A stretch of 64,000 nucleotides of DNA. Origin: CAZSDP01 sp964605665 (lineage in GTDB: Bacteria > Planctomycetota > UBA8108 > UBA1146). Below the pieces are notes generated by a model. The model saw only the letters and a list, made by a program, of their open reading frames with translations, was not told the origin of the DNA and did not search any database. The stretch is from NCBI GenBank assembly GCA_964605665.1, contig CAZSDP010000016.1:1-64000 (forward strand). The letters are read 5' to 3'. A program made the position numbers and the translations under genes. The stretch's first letter is position 1, and each line of letters starts with the position of its first letter. Below, one piece after another: positions 35,811 to 43,732 of the stretch.

Positions 35811-36135
35811 CGCATCTCCTTTCAGATCGACAGAAGTTGTCCCTCGTCGCTATGCAATGGCCTCGCCAATTGGAATTTGTCGAGAAGAGGCGTTTTCCGG
35901 CATATCTCGCCCTCCTCCAGTCAGATCAAGGGGGCGGATCCTGCCGCAATCGGCAAGACTTGCCGATCCTCATCCCCCCCGATTCGACGCTTTGGCGTCC
36001 GGGGGATACTCTTCAGATGGGAAGGTGGGCGATCAGTCCCCTCTCCCCCCGCCTCTCAGTGGAGAACCCCGATCTTCACCAGTGAAGGTCTCAATCACTG
36101 CCGGCGACCATCTTTCGATAGGGAGCGACCTCAAA
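35811..36135. other. Divergent region between dockerin protein and HD-GYP-like gene
   Basis: About 325 bp, Pro-codon-like C-rich DNA. The frame of the HD-GYP-like gene is open across it, but translation is low complexity and unlike the family. No promoter pair stands out. Confidence 0.4.
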
Positions 36136-37116
36136 ATGAGCCGAATCACTCCGAGACAAGTTCCGACCAGCGACCGGAACCAGAAGTATCGCCCCATTTC
36201 GGTGAATTCACTGCGACTCGATAGCGAGCTCCCCTTCACTCTCTACACGCAGATCGAAGGGGAGTTCCTGATCTACCGCCGTGAGAATCTTCCATTCACC
36301 GATGTCCAACGCGATGCATTGATCGAGAATGAACTGGAAACTCTCTACGTCTCCCCCGAACAGATCCCTCACTACTGTGAATATGTCGGCGGTGGAATTC
36401 GGCATCTCCTCGATGACGGAGCGGCGCCGGTGAAGGAGACTTCCGCCGCGCTCTATCAATCAACGGCAGAACTGAGCCGCCGCATCGTGGCAGCTCCGAT
36501 CGAGCCGGAAGATTTGGAGCTCGCTCAAGAGGTGGTCATCGGCACCCTTGAGTTCAGTCGAAGAGGGAAGACCACTCTCCATGGACTGATGTCACAGATG
36601 GCTGAGGAGCCGAGTCTTCACTCCCACGCCCTCAACGTCTGCCAATATGGGCTCGTTCTCGCCCGCGAAATGAACGCACTCTCCGAAGAGGAGTTGGAGT
36701 CTTTTGGGGTCGGCATGCTGCTGATGGATCTCGGAATGCTCCAACTGCCAGAAGGGCTGATCTTCAAAGATGGGCCACTGAGTTTCGACGAGTGGAGCCT
36801 GATCAAAAGACACCCCGCACTCTCACTCGAGATGATCGATGGTCTCCCCGGAGTGCCCGATCTCGCCAGAGAAGTGATCTTCGGACACCATGAACGTCTC
36901 GATGGCTCCGGATACCCCCAGGCTCTCCGCGGCGATGAACTCAGTCTTCCCTTAAGAATTGTGGGGGTGGTCGACACCTTTGCTTCTCTGACCACCTTGG
37001 GTTCTCACCGCCACCCGCTCAGCACCTTCGACGCTCTTCGTGAATTACACTCTGAGCTCGCCCCTGGCTTCGATAAAGAAGTGCTCCGCGCATTCGTAAG
37101 CGTCCTCGGCGAATGA
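36136..37116 (+). CDS. HD-GYP-like protein with altered HD motif
   Basis: A 326-residue protein with a DUF3391-like N-terminal segment (LYTQIEGEFLIYRRENLPFT) and an HD-GYP domain (about residues 150-320). HD-GYP proteins usually hydrolyse cyclic di-GMP. Here the HHERLDGSGYP motif is intact and the final Asp is present (RIVGVVDTFASL), but the central HD of HDIGK is MDLGM and HPxxG is HPALS, so the metal site is probably broken. It may bind rather than cleave a nucleotide. The ATG at 36136 has GGGAG about 10 bases upstream; the open frame extends much further upstream without conservation. Transcription appears to end at the following hairpin. Confidence 0.75.
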   Translation: MSRITPRQVPTSDRNQKYRPISVNSLRLDSELPFTLYTQIEGEFLIYRRENLPFTDVQRDALIENELETLYVSPEQIPHYCEYVGGGIRHLLDDGAAPVKETSAALYQSTAELSRRIVAAPIEPEDLELAQEVVIGTLEFSRRGKTTLHGLMSQMAEEPSLHSHALNVCQYGLVLAREMNALSEEELESFGVGMLLMDLGMLQLPEGLIFKDGPLSFDEWSLIKRHPALSLEMIDGLPGVPDLAREVIFGHHERLDGSGYPQALRGDELSLPLRIVGVVDTFASLTTLGSHRHPLSTFDALRELHSELAPGFDKEVLRAFVSVLGE

Positions 37117-37164
37117 GCCTCGATCACTCCTCGCAAAATTGAACCGTTGAATTGTTGAAAGAGC

Positions 37165-37201
37165 AAAGCGGACGTGAACCGAAATGGTTCACGTCCGCTT
37201 T
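37165..37201. terminator. Bidirectional terminator hairpin
   Basis: AAAGCGGACGTGAACC and GGTTCACGTCCGCTTT form a perfect 16-bp stem with a GAAAT loop, ending in TTT on both strands. It separates the convergent HD-GYP-like gene and first porin gene. Confidence 0.8.
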
Positions 37202-37237
37202 CTCAATCGAACTCGGTTGATCGAACTCAGGACCGAT

Positions 37238-38581
37238 TCAGTCTCCGAATTCCACCATCGCCTGGAGATAGAAGAAGTCTCCGTTGTCGTCAAATCCACC
37301 GGTCGCGTCCGACACCGCATCCCCGGCGGAGAATCGCGACCAACCGAGACTCAGCAGCGTACTCTCCCACAGGTTGTAGCTGAGGTAGAGATCGATCTCT
37401 GTGCCGAGATCGTCATCGGTGATGGTCCCACCTGATCCGACAGTTCCCGCCGTGACCGTGCTCCACCCGCCATCTTCCTCGTCGAGAGAGAGGAAGTGGA
37501 GGTCGAGATTGACGGTCACCTCTTCGGTGGGATCGACCTCGAAGGTGATGAAGAGATCATTCACGTTGCTATTGGCAACCAGATCGTAGTGACCGAGGTG
37601 TTGGTGCGTCTCCGCGAATGGAGACATCCAAGTTTCATCGTCGGACGCGCTGCCAGGAGTTCCGCTCGCGTGGCTGTAACCGACTCCGACACTATGCGGC
37701 ATATCGAAGAGTTCGAATTCGTACTCTCCGCGCAACACCCAGAAATTCGCGTCGACGTCGTTACCGCTTCGCTCACCACCTGCCAAGGCATATTCGAAGG
37801 CGAGGGAAAGCCCCTCGAAACCCTGCTCCGACAGGTCAGAAGTGAGGCGCCACCCGTAGATCGTCTCATCGTCACTCTTGGGACGATCGATGTTCCAGAA
37901 GTAGAACTCCGCTCCAACCCATGAAAAATCTTCGGTGGCGAGATTGACGCCCCAGAAGACGGTGTCCTCGGCGGGACCGGTCGCTCCCGGAGGGTTGACG
38001 TAGGGATCATTGTTATCGAGGTCCATGTAGAGGACATCCGCCTCGACCCCGAAATCGTCATTCCCAAAGCTGCCGTCGATCCACACCCCATCAAAGGAAT
38101 AGGGTCCATCGATCTGCCAGTCGTTATCGGAAAGGATGTAACCGTCGCCGAAGGTCGGAACCAAGATCCGACCGATGTGTACATCGATCGCGTTGTCTCC
38201 GAGCCAAGAAAACCCCTCTTGAGACTGCAAATCGAGGAGGCTCACGTAGGCTTGCCGCATGTCGAGATCGGGATCGGCATTGTCACTGATCGAATCGAGG
38301 CCCCAAACCCGGCTATCTTGGGCTTGGAGGAATACGGCGATGCTCTCGGTCGGCATCCAATTGAAGTGGATGCGGGTCCGAAGGCTCGTGCCATCATCGC
38401 CGGTGGGGTCACCCCCGTCCGCGTCCACATAGTTGAATGGACGCTTGTACTCAGTTCGAGTGCGCATGTCGCCACCGACATCCACGTCATCTCCGTCGGC
38501 GTAAAGGGCGCTCGCTGGCATTGCGATCATCGCCAACGCAGCGATGAGCGTAAGCTGCTTTCCGATTCTCATCGATCTCAT
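37238..38581 (-). CDS. Outer-membrane porin-like protein, copy A
   Basis: A 447-residue protein with a signal peptide (LIAALAMIAMPASALYA) and a body of alternating beta strands rich in Asp, Gly and aromatics, typical of an outer-membrane barrel; it resembles alginate-export-type porins. The mature N-terminus MRTRTEYKRPFNYVD is shared almost exactly with copy B next door. Strong GAGGGGAA precedes the first ATG. The chain ends LQAMVEFGD, with an aromatic close to the end as in many barrels. Substrate unknown. Confidence 0.75.
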   Translation of the reverse strand: MRSMRIGKQLTLIAALAMIAMPASALYADGDDVDVGGDMRTRTEYKRPFNYVDADGGDPTGDDGTSLRTRIHFNWMPTESIAVFLQAQDSRVWGLDSISDNADPDLDMRQAYVSLLDLQSQEGFSWLGDNAIDVHIGRILVPTFGDGYILSDNDWQIDGPYSFDGVWIDGSFGNDDFGVEADVLYMDLDNNDPYVNPPGATGPAEDTVFWGVNLATEDFSWVGAEFYFWNIDRPKSDDETIYGWRLTSDLSEQGFEGLSLAFEYALAGGERSGNDVDANFWVLRGEYEFELFDMPHSVGVGYSHASGTPGSASDDETWMSPFAETHQHLGHYDLVANSNVNDLFITFEVDPTEEVTVNLDLHFLSLDEEDGGWSTVTAGTVGSGGTITDDDLGTEIDLYLSYNLWESTLLSLGWSRFSAGDAVSDATGGFDDNGDFFYLQAMVEFGD

Positions 38582-38788
38582 TTCCCCTCGGTGTTCCCTT
38601 ACAAATGGGATTGCCCAAAGATCCTGATTTCAAAAACCGCTGCGAAGATCGAGCACGGTCAACTCGATCGCTCGATCTTCGGCTCGTTCTTTCAGAGGGT
38701 TCCAAAGACGCTCAAATCAGCGCTGTCACCTCGGAAAGCAGACCGGCGAGAATCCCCTCGAGAAAAGAAGAACCGGTCGTCAATGAAA

Positions 38789-38830
38789 GAGACGGGCGGC
38801 CCCCCTTCAGCGGGGGACTCCGCCCGTCTC
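38789..38830 (-). terminator. Terminator of porin copy B
   Basis: GAGACGGGCGG (38789-38799) and CCGCCCGTCTC (38820-38830) form an 11-bp stem with an inner CCCCC/GGGGG stem; on the minus strand TCTTTC follows. It lies about 35 bp past the copy B stop, in front of copy A, so the two porins may be expressed separately. Confidence 0.65.
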
Positions 38831-38864
38831 AATTCAAATCGGGTATGACGGAGTCCTACCCACT

Positions 38865-40202
38865 CTAGCTGCCGAAGGGCACCATCATCTGCACGTAGAA
38901 GAAGGTCCCGTCGTCATCGAATCCGGCGATCTGGTCGACGGCGTCGCCGGTCTGGAAGAGGCTGAGTCCTGCCTGGAACGACAGGTTCTCACCACAATCC
39001 CAATTGGCGTACAGATCGATCTCGGTACCGAGATCGTCATCCGTTGCACCACCGTTGACTCCAGCCGTGGGGCTGTACCAACCATCAGCCTCGTCATTGA
39101 GGGTCAAGATGTGGTAGTCGAGATTCACTCGGATGTCGTCCATCACTGTTGCACTCACCGTGATGAACAAGTCGTCGATGTTGCTGTTGTCGAACAGATC
39201 GTAGTGACCGAGGTGACCGTGGGTCCAGTCAAGTGGATTCAACCAGGTATCAATGTCGCCGTCAGCGGCATCGCCGTCCCCCGAAGCGGAGGAGAGGCCG
39301 ACACCGATCACTGGGTCGAGACCTTCGACTTCGAGCTCGTACTCCGCGCGGATCACCATCAAGTCGCCGCCGAAGTCACCTTGGTCCGAATCGCCACCCT
39401 GTTGTGCCCATTCGAAGACGACATTCAATCGGTCTACGATATCGCCCAGCTTTGAGTCAAGACGCACACCGAAGGTGGTCTGGTCAAGGCCGGTGAATCC
39501 ACCGAAGTCTCCACTGAAGTTGGAGTAGTAGACCGCGACATCCATGAAATCGATGTCGTCGGTAGCCGCTCGCAGATACCAGGACGTCGCACCTTCTGCG
39601 GGTCCGATAGCACCCGTAGCGTACGGATCAGTATTGACTAAGTCGGCCCAAAGGAAATCGAGGTCAACGCCAAAGTCGCCGTCGCTACCGAGTCCTCCGT
39701 CGATCCAAAGACCGTCATAAGAGAGCGGTCCTGTGTTCGACCAATCGTTGGATGCAAGGATGTATCCATCGTCGAAGGTTGGCACATTGATTCGACCGAT
39801 CTTCATGTCGAAATCGTTGTCGCCCAAGAAGCCCAAGGACCCCATCTCTTGCAGATTGCCAACAGTGACATACGCCTGCTTGAGGTCGATATCGGCAGTA
39901 CTGCTGCCAGCGGTGATGTCCTCGGTTCCCCACGCACGGGAATCTTGAACCTGCACCATCACTGAAACGTTATTTGCGAGATCCCAGCCGAAGTGCAGCT
40001 GAGTTCTCATGAATGTTCCGTCATCCCCGGTGGGATCACCACCATCAGAATCGAAGTAGTTGAAAGGACGTTTGTATTCGGTCCTCAAGCGGATGTCTCC
40101 GCCGATGTCCGCACTACTGTCCTCATGATCGTCCGCCCAGCTGATTGCTGCCGGTGCCATCACCATCAGGGCCATCAGCCCAAAGAGCATTCCCCTACGC
40201 AT
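38865..40202 (-). CDS. Outer-membrane porin-like protein, copy B
   Basis: A 445-residue paralogue of the neighbouring porin. It has a signal peptide (FGLMALMVMAPAAISWA), the shared block IRLRTEYKRPFNYFD followed by DGGDPTGDDGT, and the matching strands LGHYDLFDNSNIDDLFIT and DDDLGTEIDLYANW near the end. The two copies probably arose by tandem duplication and have diverged in the middle, where loops would define substrate. GGGAG precedes the ATG. Ends MMVPFGS. Confidence 0.75.
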   Translation of the reverse strand: MRRGMLFGLMALMVMAPAAISWADDHEDSSADIGGDIRLRTEYKRPFNYFDSDGGDPTGDDGTFMRTQLHFGWDLANNVSVMVQVQDSRAWGTEDITAGSSTADIDLKQAYVTVGNLQEMGSLGFLGDNDFDMKIGRINVPTFDDGYILASNDWSNTGPLSYDGLWIDGGLGSDGDFGVDLDFLWADLVNTDPYATGAIGPAEGATSWYLRAATDDIDFMDVAVYYSNFSGDFGGFTGLDQTTFGVRLDSKLGDIVDRLNVVFEWAQQGGDSDQGDFGGDLMVIRAEYELEVEGLDPVIGVGLSSASGDGDAADGDIDTWLNPLDWTHGHLGHYDLFDNSNIDDLFITVSATVMDDIRVNLDYHILTLNDEADGWYSPTAGVNGGATDDDLGTEIDLYANWDCGENLSFQAGLSLFQTGDAVDQIAGFDDDGTFFYVQMMVPFGS

Positions 40203-40820
40203 GATCGCTTTCTCCCTTTCCCGTCCCCAGCACCTCTACCGTCGAGCGAGTCTTCAATGACCACGACGAGTCAGCCTCGTCATGACCCCGCTTCTCCAAC
40301 GGGAGGGGTGTTAGGGCTCAGGCTCCGGATCCTCTCCTGCAACTCATTCCAGCGCGGCGTCTTTGACCCGCCCCTCCATCACTCCCGGGGGCGAGCCACC
40401 TGGTGAATAGGAAAATGAGATCGTGAACCGCTGTAAAGCCCTCATTTGCGCATTTTTGCGTGAACCAGGTGTCACCCACCCTCAAAAAGCGGGACTCTGC
40501 GGTATCTCAGCAAGTGCGCGGAGTGAATCTCGGCATGGCATGACACAACGATGACTGCGACAACACCTCACCGCTGCAGCCCTTGAGTTTGCTGATCTGC
40601 AGCTCGATGACACCACACGGTCATCGTTCACTCACCACGGTGATTGTTCAGTGATGCACTTTATAAAATGCAACTTGGAAGACACATTTCAGAGGCCCTC
40701 GCAACCTGGAAAAAAATTTTGAAAGTTCAGCAATTCGAGGGGTTGAAAAGGGTGATTTTTCTCTGTTCGCAGATCGAGATGACCCGTTTCACGGACCGAA
40801 TCCAGCCCTCCCTTGTCCGG
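40203..40820. other. Long intergenic region upstream of porin copy B
   Basis: About 620 bp with no supported gene, including a locally AT-rich part (about 40640-40760). It contains a near-perfect 18-bp palindrome (next entry). Likely holds the porin promoter, but no standard -35/-10 pair is clear. No short precursor-peptide gene for the neighbouring SagB-type enzyme could be recognised. Confidence 0.45.
40655..40672. promoter_or_regulatory. 18-bp operator-like palindrome
   Basis: TGCACTTTATAAAATGCA is palindromic except for one pair. It lies in the AT-rich part of the porin/SagB-type gene gap and includes a TATAAA-like core, so it may be an operator or a promoter element. About 450 bp from the porin start. 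Confidence 0.35.
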
Positions 40821-42353
40821 TCACGACTCCTGGGAGAGAGGAGCTGGATCACCGAGAACGGTCAGATAGAGGACTGCATGAGAGGCTGGTAGCGACAGCA
40901 GCCGGTTCACCGCATCGTCGAAAAAGCCGCCAATCCCCGAAACTCCGACCCCGAGACCGATCGCTGCGAGGTTGAGGTATTGCCCGATAACGCCCGCATC
41001 GAGGTGTAGATAGCGGTAGGCACGGTCACCGAAGGTCTCGATCGCCGCCCCGAGATCGGCGGTGTGGGCCACGACTGCCGCGGCATCGCGAGCGAGCTCC
41101 TGCCCGAGAGCACAGTGGGCGATCTGCTGATGGTAGTCGCCAGGCTCCACCAAGAGGAGTTCGTGCTCATCGGGGAGATAGCGGTAGATTCCCGGCTGAA
41201 GCCCTTCGACGCGGCTGACGACCACATGGGTAGCGATCCGCTCCGGCGCTTGGAGCAATCGAATCGGACCTGGGGAGGCGGTTCGGTGCCCGTGGTCGAG
41301 GATCGCCGCGAGGTTCTGGCGTGAAATCCGCGCTCCGGTGAACTCTCGACAAGATCGTCGCTCCACCACGACGTCTCGAAACGACTCCCCAAGTCCCTCA
41401 AAACTCGTTTTCAGTGAGATGGGGGCCCTCAACTCCTCCTCCTCAGCGGGAGGCCAGGGGAAGGACCCGATCGAATGGACCGGCTCATCGCGGGTGATCT
41501 CCGCTCCTCGGTGACACGCGTGGAGAAGAGTTTCGCCACTTTCGACCGGCCCTTGAGAGATCGGGGAGCGACGCACCGGCCCGAGGAGGGCTCCCCCCGC
41601 GTCGACGGCCGATTCAGGGATCAAGGGAGCGACGACGAGAACGGCCTCCTGATCGGAATCGAGGAACAAGATCTGGTTGAGCGCCTCATCCTCAAAGCCG
41701 GACTGCGGGGCGACCCGCCATCCCTCACTCTCCGCAGCAAGACTCAAATTCCCCAATACATGGCCTGTATCGAGGAGAATCCGCCGATAAGCGCGATCGT
41801 GATAGCGCCAACTGGAGCGCGCATAGACGCCGGTCAGGATCAACAGCGCCTCTGCGACCGCGAAGGCGGGGGTTGAGAAGCAGTGCTGCACGATGTCGTG
41901 GAAGATCTCGCCCTCAAAGACTGGAACGAGCTGGTGACGGTGCACTGCGTAGTCGTAAAGCCCTTCCTCTAAACCAGTTCCGGGACCGGGGACCAGATAG
42001 GTCTCCGTCGGATAGAGGGCACCTGCGGACGGAGCAGCCCGAAACAGCTGATGGTGACCACTCTCCGATTGGCTCACCCCCGTCGCCCCATTGGTGAAGA
42101 AGAGTAACCGCGAAAATCTGCCGATCGAGGGGGGTAGAGTCGCCCGATCTCGGGGAACCTGACCCTTCGCGGGACCGAGTGGGAAGTGCTCAAAGGGGAG
42201 ATCTGGCACCAGATCGATCGGGGACTCGGAGTGAAAGTCTTTGTAAGGCGAGACTTGCGCCGACAGATCTGGGGCGGGAAGAGACTGAATCGTCTCCTCC
42301 CGATACTTCGTACCTTCGTGGAAGATCTCGGCGAGAGAAGGGCTCCGTGCCAT
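40821..42353 (-). CDS. SagB-type dehydrogenase, tandem nitroreductase-fold
   Basis: A 510-residue protein with two flavin nitroreductase-like halves. The first (about residues 80-255) has RAAPSAGALYPTETYLV and GLYDYAVHRHQLVPV, the hallmark of SagB/ThcOx-type dehydrogenases; the second (about 330-505) has RRSCREFTGARISRQNLAAIL and HLDAGVIGQYLNLAAIGLG. SagB enzymes oxidise azolines to azoles in peptide natural products, but many stand-alone tandem forms have unknown substrates. It starts 9 bp after the M24 peptidase stop and is surely co-transcribed. No cyclodehydratase or precursor peptide is nearby, so a RiPP role is unproven. Confidence 0.82.
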   Translation of the reverse strand: MARSPSLAEIFHEGTKYREETIQSLPAPDLSAQVSPYKDFHSESPIDLVPDLPFEHFPLGPAKGQVPRDRATLPPSIGRFSRLLFFTNGATGVSQSESGHHQLFRAAPSAGALYPTETYLVPGPGTGLEEGLYDYAVHRHQLVPVFEGEIFHDIVQHCFSTPAFAVAEALLILTGVYARSSWRYHDRAYRRILLDTGHVLGNLSLAAESEGWRVAPQSGFEDEALNQILFLDSDQEAVLVVAPLIPESAVDAGGALLGPVRRSPISQGPVESGETLLHACHRGAEITRDEPVHSIGSFPWPPAEEEELRAPISLKTSFEGLGESFRDVVVERRSCREFTGARISRQNLAAILDHGHRTASPGPIRLLQAPERIATHVVVSRVEGLQPGIYRYLPDEHELLLVEPGDYHQQIAHCALGQELARDAAAVVAHTADLGAAIETFGDRAYRYLHLDAGVIGQYLNLAAIGLGVGVSGIGGFFDDAVNRLLSLPASHAVLYLTVLGDPAPLSQES

Positions 42354-42362
42354 CGGTAAAGT

Positions 42363-43520
42363 CTACACTTCCAATACTTTAGGGGCGCGATTCAAGTTCC
42401 GGCAACCGTCCGAAGTCACCACCACCACGTCTTCGATCCGGCAGCCGCCCAGCCCTGGGTAGTACAAGCCCGGCTCTACCGTCACCACCATACCCTCTTC
42501 CAAGGGGGGCCCTCCCTGGGAGATTCGAGGCAGTTCGTGGATATCGAGCCCCACTCCGTGACCAGTGCCGTGGAAGAACCCGACCCAATCTCCGTCGCGG
42601 ATCTCAGTGGGGAACTCCGCCCGATTGAAGATCTCCTGGACTGTCTGATGCACGTCAGCCCCCGAGACTCCTGGGGCGATCTGATCGACTGCAGCCGCCT
42701 GGGCTTCGGCAACAGCCGCATAGAGCCGATTCTGCTCGTCAGAGGCAGTCCCCTTCAAAACCGTGCGTGTCATGTCTCCCCAAAATCGAGACTCGAGATG
42801 GCGGGGGAAGATATCGATGATGATCGTCTCTCCCGCGGGGAGTGGGCCAGAACCGAAATTGTGGGGATCGCACCCTTGGTCCCCTGGGGCGATGATGAAC
42901 TCACCGAGAGCAGCTTCACGCTCGAGGCAATGAAGCCGAACCGCGGTTTTCAAGCGCTCCACGGTCAATGGGGTCCCATCGAGCTGGAGAAACCCGTCGA
43001 CCACCTCAGCCTTACGAATCTCCTCGATCGCGAACAGCATCGCGCTCTCGGTGATCTGCTGGATCTCCTCGAGTTGGGAGATCTCGTGAGAGGTCTTCCG
43101 CCCTCGATCTGGATAGAAAGGATCTCTCGCAGTCTCCATCTTGAAACCAGCCTCGCGCAGCTGGTCTGCGAGGCGAAGGGGGAAATTGGCGGAAACCCGG
43201 AGATCGGTCACCCCTTGCTGATGGAGGAAATGAGCGATCACCCCCTCGTAGGGGACACTCTCGCCCCCCGCTTGTTCTCGGGCAGAAGCGAGAACGGCAC
43301 TGTAGGAGTGAACCTCATCGACGCGAGACTCTTTCTTGCCCCGACCTAACTCCAAGTCGGAGAGGAGGAGGTGGGTCTTCCCCCCACATTCCAAGAAGAT
43401 AAAGGGGTCTCCAGCCCAAAAGCCGGACTTCCAATAGAGGTCGGAATTCCGCTCGCTGTCATCCACAAACAACGTCGCAGTCTTCTCTGCTCCAGGATTC
43501 ACCGGGGTTGCAGCACTCAT
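42363..43520 (-). CDS. M24-family metallopeptidase (Xaa-Pro type)
   Basis: A 385-residue protein with a creatinase-like N-terminal domain and a pita-bread peptidase domain (about 150-380). All five metal ligands are visible: Asp in IIIDIFPRHL, Asp in GDMTRTVLKG, His in FHGTGHGVGLDIHE, Glu in VTVEPGLYYPG and Glu in RIEDVVVV. This is the aminopeptidase P/prolidase pattern. The ATG at 43520 has AAAGGAG. It is coupled to the SagB-type gene downstream. The natural substrate is unknown. Confidence 0.9.
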   Translation of the reverse strand: MSAATPVNPGAEKTATLFVDDSERNSDLYWKSGFWAGDPFIFLECGGKTHLLLSDLELGRGKKESRVDEVHSYSAVLASAREQAGGESVPYEGVIAHFLHQQGVTDLRVSANFPLRLADQLREAGFKMETARDPFYPDRGRKTSHEISQLEEIQQITESAMLFAIEEIRKAEVVDGFLQLDGTPLTVERLKTAVRLHCLEREAALGEFIIAPGDQGCDPHNFGSGPLPAGETIIIDIFPRHLESRFWGDMTRTVLKGTASDEQNRLYAAVAEAQAAAVDQIAPGVSGADVHQTVQEIFNRAEFPTEIRDGDWVGFFHGTGHGVGLDIHELPRISQGGPPLEEGMVVTVEPGLYYPGLGGCRIEDVVVVTSDGCRNLNRAPKVLEV

Positions 43521-43732
43521 CAGGATCTCCTTTCGACCCTTCATCCCAGAAGTCGGCGTCAGGTGAGATCCCACCGTGTTCCCGCGGAAATCTTCCTGGC
43601 ATATCCCCCGATAGAGGAGGAGCGCCGGGGGAACTCAACGTTCGGATCACAGCGTGGGGAGTTATGGGGAGCACCCTCGCCAAACATCTGCGGAATCAGG
43701 GCGAGGATCGTAACCGATCCCTCACCCGATGC

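Noticed and set aside
35554..36135. N-terminal extension of the HD-GYP-like protein overlapping the dockerin gene
   Set aside because: It is antisense to the dockerin-coding sequence for much of its length and unlike the family.
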